Positions 15,274 through 24,167 are shown, counted from the stretch's first letter. The stretch is DNA of 52,660 nt from CAYNFH01 sp964396385 (GCA_964396385.1 CAYNFH010000016.1:1-52660); one strand, 5' to 3'. Notes: generated from the letters alone by a model not told the origin. Translations and numbers: made by a program.

Positions 15274-17837
15274 GCATCCACGTCGATGAGCGGCCGGACG
15301 GGGGATATGCCGTCTACATCGACGGTGACCTTCAGTTCGACACCTCCGATGAGGCGGTCTACCACGAGAGCCTGGCCCTCCCCGCCCTCTGCCTCGCCTC
15401 ACACCCGAGACGTATCAACAATCTAGAAGCTCCCCCAGTATTGGGGGCGGGGGGGGCTGTTCCCCCGGTAATGGGGGCTATGCGCGTGCTCATCTGCGGC
15501 GGAGGCGACGGGCTCGCCCTCCGGGAGGTGCTGCGGTTCCCCGCCGTTTCCCACGTGGACTTGGTGGACTACAGCCCGGAGGTTGTGGACCTTGGCCGCA
15601 CCCGCATCGCGGCCACGAACCGCCGCGCCTTTGAGGATTCACGCGTTACCGTCCATGTCCAGGACGCGTGGGCGTTCCTGACGCGGACCACAGACCACGG
15701 ACCACCGCGTAATCCGAGGTCTGTGGTCTGTGGTGCGTCGCCTGTTATCCGTGGTCCTTCCTCTCACCTCTCACCTCTCACCTCTCACCTTGCCTACAAT
15801 GTCGTCATCTGCGACTTTACCGTTCCGCGCCGCCCGGAGGACACACGGGTCTTCAGCCGTGAGTGGTATGAGCTGGTGGCGGGAGTCCTGGCGCCTGGCG
15901 GGGTAGCCGCCATCAACGGCGTCTCGCCGCAGGCGACACCGGAAGCCTTCTGGTGCCTGCGCCGCACCGTCCGCGCCGCTGGACTGTCGCCGCTCCCGTA
16001 TCGGGTCTGCATTCCCAGCTTTCGCGCGCACGGCTACGGCGCCTGGGCGTTCCTGCTGGCCTCGCGCGAGCCCCTGCGCCTCCAGGACCTCCGCGCTCTG
16101 GCCTGTCCGGTGCCCACCCTCCAGGCCGACCTCACACGACTATGGCGCGGGGCCCGCTTCTCCCGCGCGGAGCGCGCCCTGGAGCGCCGCGTTCCCGTCA
16201 ACACTCTGGACAATTCCGCCCTCTTGCCACTCCTCCTCAACCCCGGCTGCCTTGCGGGCGAGTCGTCAGCCGTCAGTCGTCAGTCGCCAGTATTGTCTAG
16301 TCCGGGATCTGGCCTCTCACCTCTCACCTCTCACCTCTCACCTGAATCACCCCTTCATCCAGCTTTCGACCTTGACCGCCTCATCCGCTCCATCCCCATC
16401 CTCCACCCGTCCCATACGCGGGAGATGGTGGAGACGCTGGCCGAGCAGGTGGCCGGCGCCATCCGGTCGCTGGACATCCGCAGGCTGGTAGAGGCGCTGC
16501 TCAAGCGCGCCAAGGAACTGCCGGGCGACCTGGTGCGCGAGCTGCGGAAGCTGCGCGCCTTCCTGAGGGACCACGCGCCGACCGTCGACTGGCTGCAGCC
16601 ATGGGGCTGCCGGCTCTTCGCCGCGCTCGTCATCACCATGACGCTGGCCAACGCCATCGCCCCGGACAACGCGTTCGCAAAGGGCGGGCACGGCCTGGGC
16701 CACTCCGCCTTCTCACGGGGTTACACCGGAGGGTTCGCCGGCGGCAGGGGCTCGGCGGCCCCGCACACGGCCTTCAGCCCCACGGGCCACGTGAGCTTCG
16801 GCGGGTTCCGTTCCCACAGCTACGGTCACGGCATGACGGACGTGTACGGATTCCCGTACCGCACCCGCACCTTCTACTACTATGGCGGTGGGTATCACCA
16901 CTACTACGGCGTCCACACCGCCGGCCCCCGGCCCACCCGGCCGGAGCAGCATAAGGCCGTCTTCGTGGCCGACGAGGACACCATCGTCCTGGACAATGGA
17001 GACGTGATCGTCACCCTCTCGGATACTGCCTACCTGCTGGTCAGCGGCGGCTCCGTCACGTTCATGAGCAACCAGGCGCCTGACCCGCTGATTCCGCTCT
17101 ACCCGGAGCCCAGGCTATTCGACGACCTTACTGCGGAGCTCCACGGCGAGAAGGAGTATGTCCGCCAGGAGATGGTGCCGCGCGTAGACTGGCTGAGCTG
17201 GGTGGGCTGGACCAGCGCGCTCTTCCCGGAGGTGGCGGACGATAAGGCCGAGCTCCGCAACATGCAGGACCTGGACCGCCGGCTCGATCTGGCGATAGCC
17301 CGCGTTGGCGCGGCTCATCCGAAGCCGGAAGCGCCGGTCGCCCTCGGTCCGGATGAGGTGGAGCTGTTCGTGGGCGGCATCCTCCAGCCGGACTACACCA
17401 TCGCCCTCCACCGCCCTGACGATGGGTGGCTCGTGACGGACGGCAGGTCGATGTGGCCGAGAGGCGCGGAGACCCAGAAGAAGCCGTGTCCGCCGCTGCT
17501 GAGCGCCGCTCTGAAGAGCGTCCTGGCCAAGCTTTCCAAAGAGTTCGTGGCGGACATCGCCTCCGACAACAACGACCTCTCGCAGCTTGCCACGGACCGC
17601 AACAACCTGAACAGCGACCTGTCCCAGTACCAGTCCCTCTATGCCTCCAACGGCTACGACCCCAACTACAGTGTCGATTACGGCGATGAGGAGATCTCCG
17701 TCTCCAGCGCCATCAGCCGCACCCAGGGCGATCTGGCGCAGAATGACGCCGACACGCGCAGCACCATTGCGGACCGTGACAAGACCACCCGCAGCCTCCA
17801 CCTCTTAGACACCGCCATTCAGCGGTTTGGTAAGTAG
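15270..17837 (+). CDS. Spermidine synthase-like domain fused to a membrane/glycine-rich protein
   Basis: An 855-residue fusion. Residues 1-330 resemble polyamine aminopropyltransferases: VLICGGGDGLALREVL (SAM-type binding motif near 73-88), HVDLVDYSPEVVDLGRTR, then YNVVICDFTVPRRPEDTRVF and VLAPGGVAAIN. Residues 360-445 are helical (LDIRRLVEALLKRAKELPGD). One membrane segment (ALVITMTLANAIA, near 450-470) leads into a Gly/His/Tyr-rich stretch (GGHGLGHSAFSRGYTGG, YYYGGGYHHYYG) and a C-terminal domain with heptad-like Asp/Asn/Leu helices (780-850). The start is GTG at 15270, with GGAGG upstream, overlapping the previous stop. Three repeat-derived insertions (near residues 52-70, 139-174 and 331-358) interrupt it. 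The catalytic state of the synthase domain is uncertain because one insertion falls inside it. Confidence 0.75.
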   Translation: MSIHVDERPDGGYAVYIDGDLQFDTSDEAVYHESLALPALCLASHPRRINNLEAPPVLGAGGAVPPVMGAMRVLICGGGDGLALREVLRFPAVSHVDLVDYSPEVVDLGRTRIAATNRRAFEDSRVTVHVQDAWAFLTRTTDHGPPRNPRSVVCGASPVIRGPSSHLSPLTSHLAYNVVICDFTVPRRPEDTRVFSREWYELVAGVLAPGGVAAINGVSPQATPEAFWCLRRTVRAAGLSPLPYRVCIPSFRAHGYGAWAFLLASREPLRLQDLRALACPVPTLQADLTRLWRGARFSRAERALERRVPVNTLDNSALLPLLLNPGCLAGESSAVSRQSPVLSSPGSGLSPLTSHLSPESPLHPAFDLDRLIRSIPILHPSHTREMVETLAEQVAGAIRSLDIRRLVEALLKRAKELPGDLVRELRKLRAFLRDHAPTVDWLQPWGCRLFAALVITMTLANAIAPDNAFAKGGHGLGHSAFSRGYTGGFAGGRGSAAPHTAFSPTGHVSFGGFRSHSYGHGMTDVYGFPYRTRTFYYYGGGYHHYYGVHTAGPRPTRPEQHKAVFVADEDTIVLDNGDVIVTLSDTAYLLVSGGSVTFMSNQAPDPLIPLYPEPRLFDDLTAELHGEKEYVRQEMVPRVDWLSWVGWTSALFPEVADDKAELRNMQDLDRRLDLAIARVGAAHPKPEAPVALGPDEVELFVGGILQPDYTIALHRPDDGWLVTDGRSMWPRGAETQKKPCPPLLSAALKSVLAKLSKEFVADIASDNNDLSQLATDRNNLNSDLSQYQSLYASNGYDPNYSVDYGDEEISVSSAISRTQGDLAQNDADTRSTIADRDKTTRSLHLLDTAIQRFGK
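15423..15479 (+). repeat. In-frame TAGAAGCTC... element, copy 2
   Basis: CTAGAAGCTCCCCCAGTATT then a GGGGGC run, and a second CCCCC/GGGGG hairpin. It encodes LEAPPVLGAGGAVPPVMGAM, in the same frame as copy 1 at 13188. Confidence 0.75.
15686..15790. repeat. Intragenic palindrome in the synthase domain
   Basis: GACCACAGACC pairs with GGTCTGTGGTC around ATCCGAGG, followed by a (CTCACCT)n array at 15760-15790. It is translated as RTTDHGPPRNPRSVVCGASP and onward, between the DAWAFL and YNVVICDF strands of the fold. Confidence 0.8.
16260..16343. repeat. Intragenic tandem-arm element in the fusion gene linker
   Basis: GTCGTCAGTC units, core TAGTCCGGGATCTGG, then (CTCACCT)n. It encodes SSAVSRQSPVLSSPGSGLSP between the enzyme domain and the helical region. 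Confidence 0.8.
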
Positions 17838-17838
17838 G

Positions 17839-18983
17839 GTGAGCTCGGCCTCCAGTCGCCGGTCGTCAGTGGTCAGTTGTCAGTGGTCGGATATCGGAAA
17901 TTGCCCCGGACTGAGTTTGCAGGCAATAGATTCGCCGGAATGGGACGCCGCCTGGGATGAGCTGGCGAGCACCCAGCCGGAATCGGGCTTCATGCAGTCC
18001 TCCGCCTGGGCCGCGTTCAAACGCCTGGAAGGATACCAAACAACCCGCCTCGCCGTCTTCAGTGATACCCGCGACACCCCTTCCCCTTCTCCCCTTCTCC
18101 CCTTCTCCCCTTCTGCGCCAAACCGGCTCCTCGGCGGCGCCACCCTCTTCTACTACCCCTCCCCCGCCGAAGCGGGGTTCATCCTCTGCCCGGAGGGACC
18201 CGTCCTGCCCTGGGGCGACACGGAGACGGCGCGCTCAGGACTCCGCGCCATCGTCGAGGCGGCGATGCGGCAGCCCGGGTGGGAGCGCGCCATCGGCCTC
18301 CGCGCTGAGCCGCACCTTCCGCCGCCCGCTCCGTCCCTGTTCCGCAACTGGTCCCGCGCGCCGGTGGACCTCACGCCCATCCACTCGCTGGTATTGGAAC
18401 TCACACTCTCAAACGAAGAGCTTCTTTCTGGGATGCGTCCCAAGGGACGGTACAACATCGGCGTGGCTCGCCGCCACGGTGTGCAAGTCCGCCGCTCTGC
18501 CGACATGGCCGATCTGGGCGGCTTCTACGCGCTCTTCCTGGAGACGGCGCAGCGCAACGACTTCTTTGCGGAGCCCTACGGGTTTTTCCTGAACCTGGGA
18601 GCCGCGCTCTTTCCGGCCGGCATGGCGGAGCTTCTGCTGGCCACGTGGAGCGGAGAGCTGCTTGGGGCCATCCTGCTGGTCTACTACGGCCGCCGCGCCA
18701 CCTACCTGTACGGCGGCTCCTCCGGCGTTCACCGGCACGTCATGGCGAGCTACGCGCTCCAGTGGGCCGGCGTTCAGGCGGCGCGCGAGCGCGGCTGCGT
18801 GGAGTACGACCTGTACGGCTACGACCCCTTTGGCCTTCCCGGACACCTCTACGAGGGCATCTCGCGCTTCAAGCGCCAGCTCGGCGGCGAGCGCCGGGAC
18901 TCCATGGGTGCCCACGACCGAATCTTCTACGACCGCTTGGCCGGCCGGCTCGCGGAACGCCTGTCCGNNNNNNNNNNGTATGA
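17839..18983 (+). CDS. FemAB-like aminoacyltransferase (contains an assembly gap)
   Basis: Predicted peptidoglycan-bridge (FemX/FemAB-type) acyltransferase of the GNAT fold, transferring an amino acid from tRNA to a cell-wall precursor or similar acceptor. The N-terminal signature PESGFMQSSAWAAFKRLEGY and the C-terminal core ELLGAILLVYYGRRATYLYGG, ASYALQWAGVQAARERGC, DLYGYDPFGLPG and ISRFKRQLGGE are typical. The start is uncertain: GTG 17839 is used, but residues 1-25 are repeat-encoded and TTG 17917 would begin at the conserved domain. Ten N at 18968 fall at the C-terminus; joining the flanks with one shared base gives ...RLSV and a TGA at 18981-18983. Residues near 75-92 are from a C-rich array. 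Confidence 0.8.
17852..17898. repeat. Intragenic GTCAGTG array at the FemAB-like start
   Basis: CCAGTCGCCGGTCGTCAGTG, GTCAGTTGTCAGTGGTCGG and a closing GGATATCGG core-like block. One arm only. Confidence 0.65.
18077..18114. repeat. Intragenic CCCCTTCT array
   Basis: Five near-perfect CCCCTTCT units, translated as PSPSPLLPFSPSA inside the FemAB-like gene. Confidence 0.75.
18968..18977. other. Assembly gap (10 N)
   Basis: A fixed ten-N spacer between contigs; true distance unknown. If the flanks abut, the FemAB-like gene ends within six bases. Confidence 0.95.
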
Positions 18984-19012
18984 ACACGTAACGACCACCG
19001 CGAGCGCATACC

Positions 19013-21502
19013 ATGAAGTTGCGCCGTTCCCTACTCCTCTCTTTATTCTTGTTGGCCGGCTGCCACGGCGATCCCGCAGGCCCCAGGAGCGTCGCCGCGC
19101 TCGCTGGCCGGGGCGCGCCGCCCGATCTTACCCGCCCCTTTTCGCTGCTAGCCTGGACCCGGACCGGCGGACGTACCGATCCTCTGTCCGTCGCTTCGCA
19201 GCTCGCCTCCTCTGCCGGCGGGGACTGGATGGCCGTCGCCCCGAAGCCGCTGGATCCCGTCAGATGGCAGCCAGGCTTTGCCCGGGGGCGCAGCTCAGGA
19301 GCGTTCATCATCGGCGGAAGTGGTGTCGTAGTGAGACGACTGAAAGAGGCCGATACGTCCGTTCAGGGCTCGCTGCGGGCCATCCGTGAGTCAGGGACGC
19401 CGCTCGCCTGGCAGGAGCGGAACGGCAGAATGCTGGTCTACTTCGGCTCCGACGACGACCTTGCCCACGCCCGCGTCCACCCGCCTGATTCGGTTTCCGG
19501 CCTGTTGCTGCGGGCTCGGACTGCCGCCGGGCTCTTAGCCATGGTGGCAGACCTCTGGCGCATTCGGATCGCCGCGGATCCGGCTTTCCTCCACCGGAGG
19601 GACGCTCTCCTGGCATCTCGTCTGCCCGCAGATCCGCAGCGGGCTCCAAGCTTAGGTCTCGCTCGGGGTTACGGCATCTTTATGACGGGCATATCTGAAC
19701 GCACCGAACCGGAGCCCTCGCCGGCCCATCTGTTTCGCCTGGACGGCAAAGCCACCAGAGACGAGGTGCTGAGCCGCCTCGCGCACTACCTGGGAGGCGA
19801 GTGCCGCCCTACGGGGGATGGCTGGGAGATCGTCCCATTCCGCGACGCGAAGGCGGCGCAGGAGGAGATAGACAGGCTGAAGGAGGTCATCGAGGATAAC
19901 AGCGGCCGCGAGATGGCCTATCCGTTCACCGACCCCACCACGGGCGAGACCTCGGTAGTCATCGGCGAGCCGCGGGACGAGGCGCAGAAGGCGCTCGACA
20001 GCCTGGCCGTTTTAGGACCGCCCGCAGTCCCCGCGCTCGCCGGCTATCTCTCGGTGGAGCACGCCAGCCTGGCGGGACCGGCCTCCAGGGACCTACTGGC
20101 GATGGACCTGCCGGAAGCCCGGGGCGCCGTTACGGCTTTCCTGGACCGGCTCACGACAGCCCCTGCCGGCCAGAACTCCGCGGCGGCGGGCGCCGTCATC
20201 GGACAGGTTGCCACCGCCCTGGCCCGGGATCGGGACTCCGACCTAAAGCTGGCCGCCGCCAGGGCGCTGCTTCAGGGCAAACTGCCGCCAGCCGCGCAGC
20301 AGGAGGTCCGTCTGGCGCTCATTGGCACCGGCCGCGCCGACCTGCTCGCCCCGACCGCGGAAGACCGCCTCCGCTCGCCGGACCCGCTCCGCTTCGACCT
20401 GGCGGTGCTGCCGGACGGGAAGAGACCCCCGGGACCGGCAGCAGGCCGCATAACGCCTCTCGCCGTCGGTGGCGCTCCCGGAGGGGACCGCTGGGCCGTC
20501 TTTCTGAGCCCACTGCTCGGCAATCCACGCGATCTGTGGCTCGCGCATGGACGCGGATCCGGGTGGCAGGAGTACCTCTTCACAGGCCGCGCATTCCCGC
20601 AGGACCCGGATGGCTACTACGGCCGCGGCCCGAGCCTGCCCGGGCCCGGCTGCCTGTCGCTTCACGTCTCCGGCGACACCGTCACGCTCAAGCCGCCCGA
20701 GGACGCGGAGCAGGCGTTCACCGGCTCGGCGACGCTCCAGAAGGCGATGAGCGACCCGAAGCTTCCGGCCGCCCAGAGGCAGGCCGCCGCGCGCCGCATG
20801 AACGCCATTATGAGCCGGCTGTTAAACCGTCTCCGTCATGTCTTTACGCTGAAGCTCTCGGACCTGCGGCGAGACTCTGATGGAGACGGCCTGCCGGACC
20901 TTGTGGAGGAGCGCCTCGGCACGGACCCTCATAAGGCCGACACGGATGGAGACGACCTCCCGGACGGGCGCGACTCCAACCCGCTCTGCCCTCACAAGCC
21001 GCCCGGCCGGACCTCGCCGCTCCTTCAGGCAGTCTTCTCCGCCCTCTTCGCGGGAGACACCGGGCAGGTCCCCATCTTCGTCATTCTGGACAAAGATAAG
21101 CAGCAGGAGTTCTTCGGCGCGCGCGCTCCGGTAATCTGCGTCACCCGCGACGAGTATCTGAAGCCAGCCTTCAGCATGCCCAGCGCGCGCGTGCTCCAGT
21201 TCGGCGGACCCGCCGACGCGGCTTCCACCATCCTCCGGATGGACGGCCCCTGTGGCTTCAACGATACCGGCTCGCGGGCGGAGGTCCACTTCTGGGAGTG
21301 GAAGTCAAACCCCATCGCCGGACGGGGAATGCCGTGGATCTTCATGATGGGAGGAAGCGGCCTCCCGCTGGACTACGTCGCCACCTTTAGCCGGGATGGG
21401 GGAGTCTGGCGCCTGGACGCGGTGAGGCCGTGGAAGGTGGACAGCGTGGACAGCGCCGTGGCGGATCTGCTTCGTGCCGCTATGGAGAATGGCGAGCAGT
21501 AA
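19013..21502 (+). CDS. Large lipoprotein with HEAT-like and calcium-binding (TSP3-like) repeats
   Basis: An 829-residue protein with a lipoprotein signal: LLLSLFLLAGC, lipobox cysteine at residue 17. Residues about 300-450 are alpha-helical, HEAT-like (ALDSLAVLGPPAVPALAGYL). Residues 619-655 contain Asp-rich thrombospondin type 3-like loops (DSDGDGLPD, then DTDGDDLPDGRDSNP), which normally bind calcium. The C-terminal 170 residues (VPIFVILDKDKQQEFFGA through VWRLDAVRPWKV) form an unrecognised domain. It is probably anchored to an outer or cytoplasmic membrane facing out. It starts 30 bases after the FemAB-like stop and converges on a methyltransferase gene with a 23-base overlap. Confidence 0.75.
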   Translation: MKLRRSLLLSLFLLAGCHGDPAGPRSVAALAGRGAPPDLTRPFSLLAWTRTGGRTDPLSVASQLASSAGGDWMAVAPKPLDPVRWQPGFARGRSSGAFIIGGSGVVVRRLKEADTSVQGSLRAIRESGTPLAWQERNGRMLVYFGSDDDLAHARVHPPDSVSGLLLRARTAAGLLAMVADLWRIRIAADPAFLHRRDALLASRLPADPQRAPSLGLARGYGIFMTGISERTEPEPSPAHLFRLDGKATRDEVLSRLAHYLGGECRPTGDGWEIVPFRDAKAAQEEIDRLKEVIEDNSGREMAYPFTDPTTGETSVVIGEPRDEAQKALDSLAVLGPPAVPALAGYLSVEHASLAGPASRDLLAMDLPEARGAVTAFLDRLTTAPAGQNSAAAGAVIGQVATALARDRDSDLKLAAARALLQGKLPPAAQQEVRLALIGTGRADLLAPTAEDRLRSPDPLRFDLAVLPDGKRPPGPAAGRITPLAVGGAPGGDRWAVFLSPLLGNPRDLWLAHGRGSGWQEYLFTGRAFPQDPDGYYGRGPSLPGPGCLSLHVSGDTVTLKPPEDAEQAFTGSATLQKAMSDPKLPAAQRQAAARRMNAIMSRLLNRLRHVFTLKLSDLRRDSDGDGLPDLVEERLGTDPHKADTDGDDLPDGRDSNPLCPHKPPGRTSPLLQAVFSALFAGDTGQVPIFVILDKDKQQEFFGARAPVICVTRDEYLKPAFSMPSARVLQFGGPADAASTILRMDGPCGFNDTGSRAEVHFWEWKSNPIAGRGMPWIFMMGGSGLPLDYVATFSRDGGVWRLDAVRPWKVDSVDSAVADLLRAAMENGEQ

Positions 21503-22238
21503 CGAAGATTCGGTCCGTAGTGGGGCGGACGGGGTGGAGGGTGTAGGCGTGGTAGGTCTGGACCTCCTGGAACCCGGCGTCTTCCAGCATGGAGCGTAGC
21601 TCGTCCTCGCGGTAGGCGTACTGAAGGTGGGTCTCGCGGAACTCCTCGTCCACTCCGTTCTGCCCGCGCAGGAAGAACCGCATGTGCACGGTACAGATGC
21701 GGCTCTCCGGATCGTACTCGCTCCTCCAGACGTACCGCAGCCGGTCATTGCTTTCGGTGTTCTCCTGATCGAAGAAGCCGTTCTCGAGGGCGTAGAGCGT
21801 GTTTACGTCGAAGATGAACATGCCGCCGGGCCTCAGGTGCGCGTAGACGCGGCTGATGGCGCTGTGAAGTGCCGCCGGATCCAGAATGTAGTTCAGCGAG
21901 TCGAAGAGGCTGAAACAGAGGTCGAACGGGGATCCTGGCAGATCCAGCGCGGCCGCATCCTGCACGTGATACTCGATCGGCAGCCGTTGCTTGAGCGCTT
22001 TCCGACGGGCTTCCTGGATCATCGGCTCGGAGAGGTCGACCCCCACCACGTCCAGCCCCTCAGCAGCTAGAATCTCCGAGACGTTTCCGGTGCCGCAGGC
22101 CAGGTCCAATACTCGGCGCGGCTTGAGCCGGTTCTCCTCCAACAGCTCCTTCACGTACCGCACCCAGAGCCGGTACGGCACGTCGCGCATAAGCAGGTCG
22201 TAGTACGGGGCAACCGCCGTGAAGGAGGGGGATTCCAT
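21480..22238 (-). CDS. Class I SAM-dependent methyltransferase
   Basis: A 252-residue methyltransferase of unknown substrate. The SAM-binding fold is clear: VLDLACGTGNVSEILAAEG (motif I, residues 41-60), VGVDLSEPMIQEAR (motif II), PIEYHVQDAAALDLPGSPFD and LRPGGMFIFDVNT. The N-terminal APYYDLLMRDVPY is common to this group. The ATG at 22238 begins at the conserved region; longer readings run into the palindrome at 22239-22364. No Shine-Dalgarno is visible, and the start lies directly after the C-rich arm. Confidence 0.88.
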   Translation of the reverse strand: MESPSFTAVAPYYDLLMRDVPYRLWVRYVKELLEENRLKPRRVLDLACGTGNVSEILAAEGLDVVGVDLSEPMIQEARRKALKQRLPIEYHVQDAAALDLPGSPFDLCFSLFDSLNYILDPAALHSAISRVYAHLRPGGMFIFDVNTLYALENGFFDQENTESNDRLRYVWRSEYDPESRICTVHMRFFLRGQNGVDEEFRETHLQYAYREDELRSMLEDAGFQEVQTYHAYTLHPVRPTTDRIFVTARHSP

Positions 22239-22364
22239 GGGGTGATTGGGTAAACGGGTAAATGGGTGTACACCCAAATCTGCGCAAATGGATGTACCGG
22301 TAAATCTGTGTACGCCGGAATCCGGTACGTACACCCATTTACCAATTTGCTCGTTTACTCGTTC
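22239..22364. repeat. Tandem-arm palindrome between the second pilin and the methyltransferase
   Basis: GGGTAAACGGGTAAATGGGT units and complementary ACACCCATTTACC units, with nested GTGTACACCC/GTACGTACACCC blocks and the core CGCCGGAATCCGGTACG. It spans exactly from the pilin stop (22366) to the methyltransferase ATG (22238). Confidence 0.85.
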
Positions 22365-22365
22365 T

Positions 22366-23127
22366 CTACTGGGCGCCGACGTTCCAGCCGTACTGCACCA
22401 TCTTCTTAAAGTCGAGGGGCTTTACGGTTCCGGAAAGGAGGAGGACCGGACTCTTCTCGCCTTTGGCAATTGCGACGTGGTAGTTGCACCATGTGACTAC
22501 GGTGCGGTCCGGCGGCGGGTTCAGATACTTGAGCTGGTTGGGAGCGTCGGACAGGCCGGATGCCTTACCGCTCCACTGCTTGCTGTAGACAAACTGGAAG
22601 GCGCCGTTCGTCTGGCCCGATGCGTCTACAAGCGGCGTGATGTCGTAGCTGTCGTATTTGTACAGGTAGACCGGGGTATTCGGCAGGTTGGCGTAGCCCA
22701 GGCTGGCCGGAGTAACCGGGCTCGGCTGGTACCCGCTGCTCGGAGGAAACACCGCCGTGGTCGTGAGCGTGCGATCCTTCGTCGTGTCGTCAGGGCAGTG
22801 GAACACGCTCACGTCGTTCTTCAGGTACTTCATCAGCACGCTGTGGACGAGCTGGTCGGCTGCGACGGGCGTTCCGGATCCGGCGTACGGAGACCCGTCC
22901 GGATTCTCCGCATAGCCCAGCAGCAAGTTCGGATAGGCGCCGTAGTCGGTCTCATAGAGATGGAGGGCAGTGGAGATCTGCTGCATGTTGGATTCGCAGG
23001 ACGTCAGGCGGGCCTGCTCCCGCGCCCTTGCGAAGACGGGGAAGAGCAGGGCGGCCAGCAATGCGATAACCGCGATGACGACGAGGAGCTCTATGAGACT
23101 AAAGGCACATCGGATGGGCCCACGCAT
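22366..23127 (-). CDS. Prepilin-like (type II pseudopilin) protein
   Basis: A 253-residue protein with a type IV prepilin-like start: the hydrophobic helix FSLIELLVVIAVIALLAAL is followed by FPVFARAREQARLTSCESN. The phenylalanine comes after Ala instead of Gly (CAFSLIE), which is a variant of the usual G/A cleavage site. The remainder is mostly beta, with YETDYGAYPN, DDTTKDRTLTT and a C-terminal SGTVKPLDFKKM. GGAGG lies seven bases before the ATG. It is a secretion or pilus-like surface subunit, related to but distinct from the gene at 7563; it lacks the ADGH motif. Confidence 0.85.
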   Translation of the reverse strand: MRGPIRCAFSLIELLVVIAVIALLAALLFPVFARAREQARLTSCESNMQQISTALHLYETDYGAYPNLLLGYAENPDGSPYAGSGTPVAADQLVHSVLMKYLKNDVSVFHCPDDTTKDRTLTTTAVFPPSSGYQPSPVTPASLGYANLPNTPVYLYKYDSYDITPLVDASGQTNGAFQFVYSKQWSGKASGLSDAPNQLKYLNPPPDRTVVTWCNYHVAIAKGEKSPVLLLSGTVKPLDFKKMVQYGWNVGAQ

Positions 23128-23217
23128 TTTCGGTCCTCCGGGCGGGCCAGCGGCCCTCTTAACAATTGTACACTACCTGGTTGGATTCCCCAGGCGGGCA
23201 AAAGGTTCCTGCGCTGC

Positions 23218-23305
23218 ACCCCTCCCAACCCTCCCCTTCGTAAGGGGAGGGAGCATCAAGCTACCACAGGTTCCCCCTCCTTACCAAGGAGGAGGCCAGG
23301 GGGCG
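23218..23305. repeat. Dispersed CCCCTCC-rich double hairpin
   Basis: CCCTCCCCTTCGTAAGGGGA and CCCCCTCCTTACCAAGGAGG are two adjacent small hairpins, a type found widely in bacterial genomes. It fills most of the 23128-23306 gap and touches the DUF92 stop. Confidence 0.7.
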
Positions 23306-23306
23306 G

Positions 23307-24167
23307 TTACGTCGGGTATGCGAACAGCCGCAGCAGGATCCACGCGAACAGCGCCCCGCACCCCGACGCCACCAGGTTCACCACGTCGTTGGTCACCCAG
23401 CGCCAGCCCCGCGCGAGCTTGGCTGGAGCCTCGCAGTGGACCGGACGCTCCGTGAGGAGCCCGCAGCGCGCGCAGCGATACTGCGCCTGCAGAGTGGCCC
23501 CCAGCAGGCTGTCCACGTACGACGCCACGAAACCGGCCCATCCAACCGCGATGAGCTCCGCCGCGTCCGGACGCCAGAGCAGCTCCGTGCTTCGGGCCGG
23601 CCACGCAGCCCAGCCGGCACCGGCCACGAAGAATGCCCCTGCCATCGCGGCGATCAGCCCGCCGAGGGAAACGGCCCCCGACGTCCCTGCTTCCACCTTG
23701 CGGAAGGTGGTGACCAGCCGCGGCCGCGCGCTCAGCAGCCCCCCGAGTTCGGTGGCCCACGTGTCCGCGTTCGCGGCGGCCAGGGAGCCCAGGTAGAGCA
23801 GCATCAGCGGGCGGAGCGCCCCTACCGTGCCCATACGCAGGCTAATGGCGAACAGGATCACCAGAAGCGTGGGAATGCCGCCGTTGGCCAGGACCTGCCC
23901 GGCGTCCCTCAGAGACGACTTGTCGTACCGCGCGCTTGCCGCGGCCTTGCGCCGCTTGCCGATGCCTGAGAGGAGGCTGGAGGAGAAGAAGAAGACCAGA
24001 AGAGGAGCGGCAAACGGCAGGCGGCCGAGCCCGAACACGAATACCCCCACCGTAAAGGCCGCCAGCGCACCGGAAAAGCTCAGGAACCGCAGCATTCCCG
24101 CCACAACCACAATCGCGGCTGCCGCCAGTGCCGTCTCTAAAAGCTCAGTGGGAGTGGGTTGAAACAA
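23307..24167 (-). CDS. DUF92-family membrane protein
   Basis: A 286-residue integral membrane protein of the DUF92/TMEM19 family. Plant relatives (VTE6) phosphorylate phytyl-phosphate, so a CTP- or phosphate-dependent prenol kinase role is possible, though not shown for bacterial members. About seven hydrophobic segments. Family hallmarks are LANGGIPTLLV, the acidic motif AANADTWATELG, SLGGLIAAMAGA, YVDSLLGATLQ, and a small CARC...HC cluster near residue 235. The start is TTG at 24167; a later start is possible. The palindrome at 24192-24293 lies upstream. Confidence 0.8.
   Translation of the reverse strand: MFQPTPTELLETALAAAAIVVVAGMLRFLSFSGALAAFTVGVFVFGLGRLPFAAPLLVFFFSSSLLSGIGKRRKAAASARYDKSSLRDAGQVLANGGIPTLLVILFAISLRMGTVGALRPLMLLYLGSLAAANADTWATELGGLLSARPRLVTTFRKVEAGTSGAVSLGGLIAAMAGAFFVAGAGWAAWPARSTELLWRPDAAELIAVGWAGFVASYVDSLLGATLQAQYRCARCGLLTERPVHCEAPAKLARGWRWVTNDVVNLVASGCGALFAWILLRLFAYPT

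Noticed and set aside
22246..23796. Plus-strand reading frame of 516 codons
   Set aside because: It runs antisense through a pseudopilin gene and a DUF92 gene and through repeats; Arg/Pro/Ala-rich shadow.
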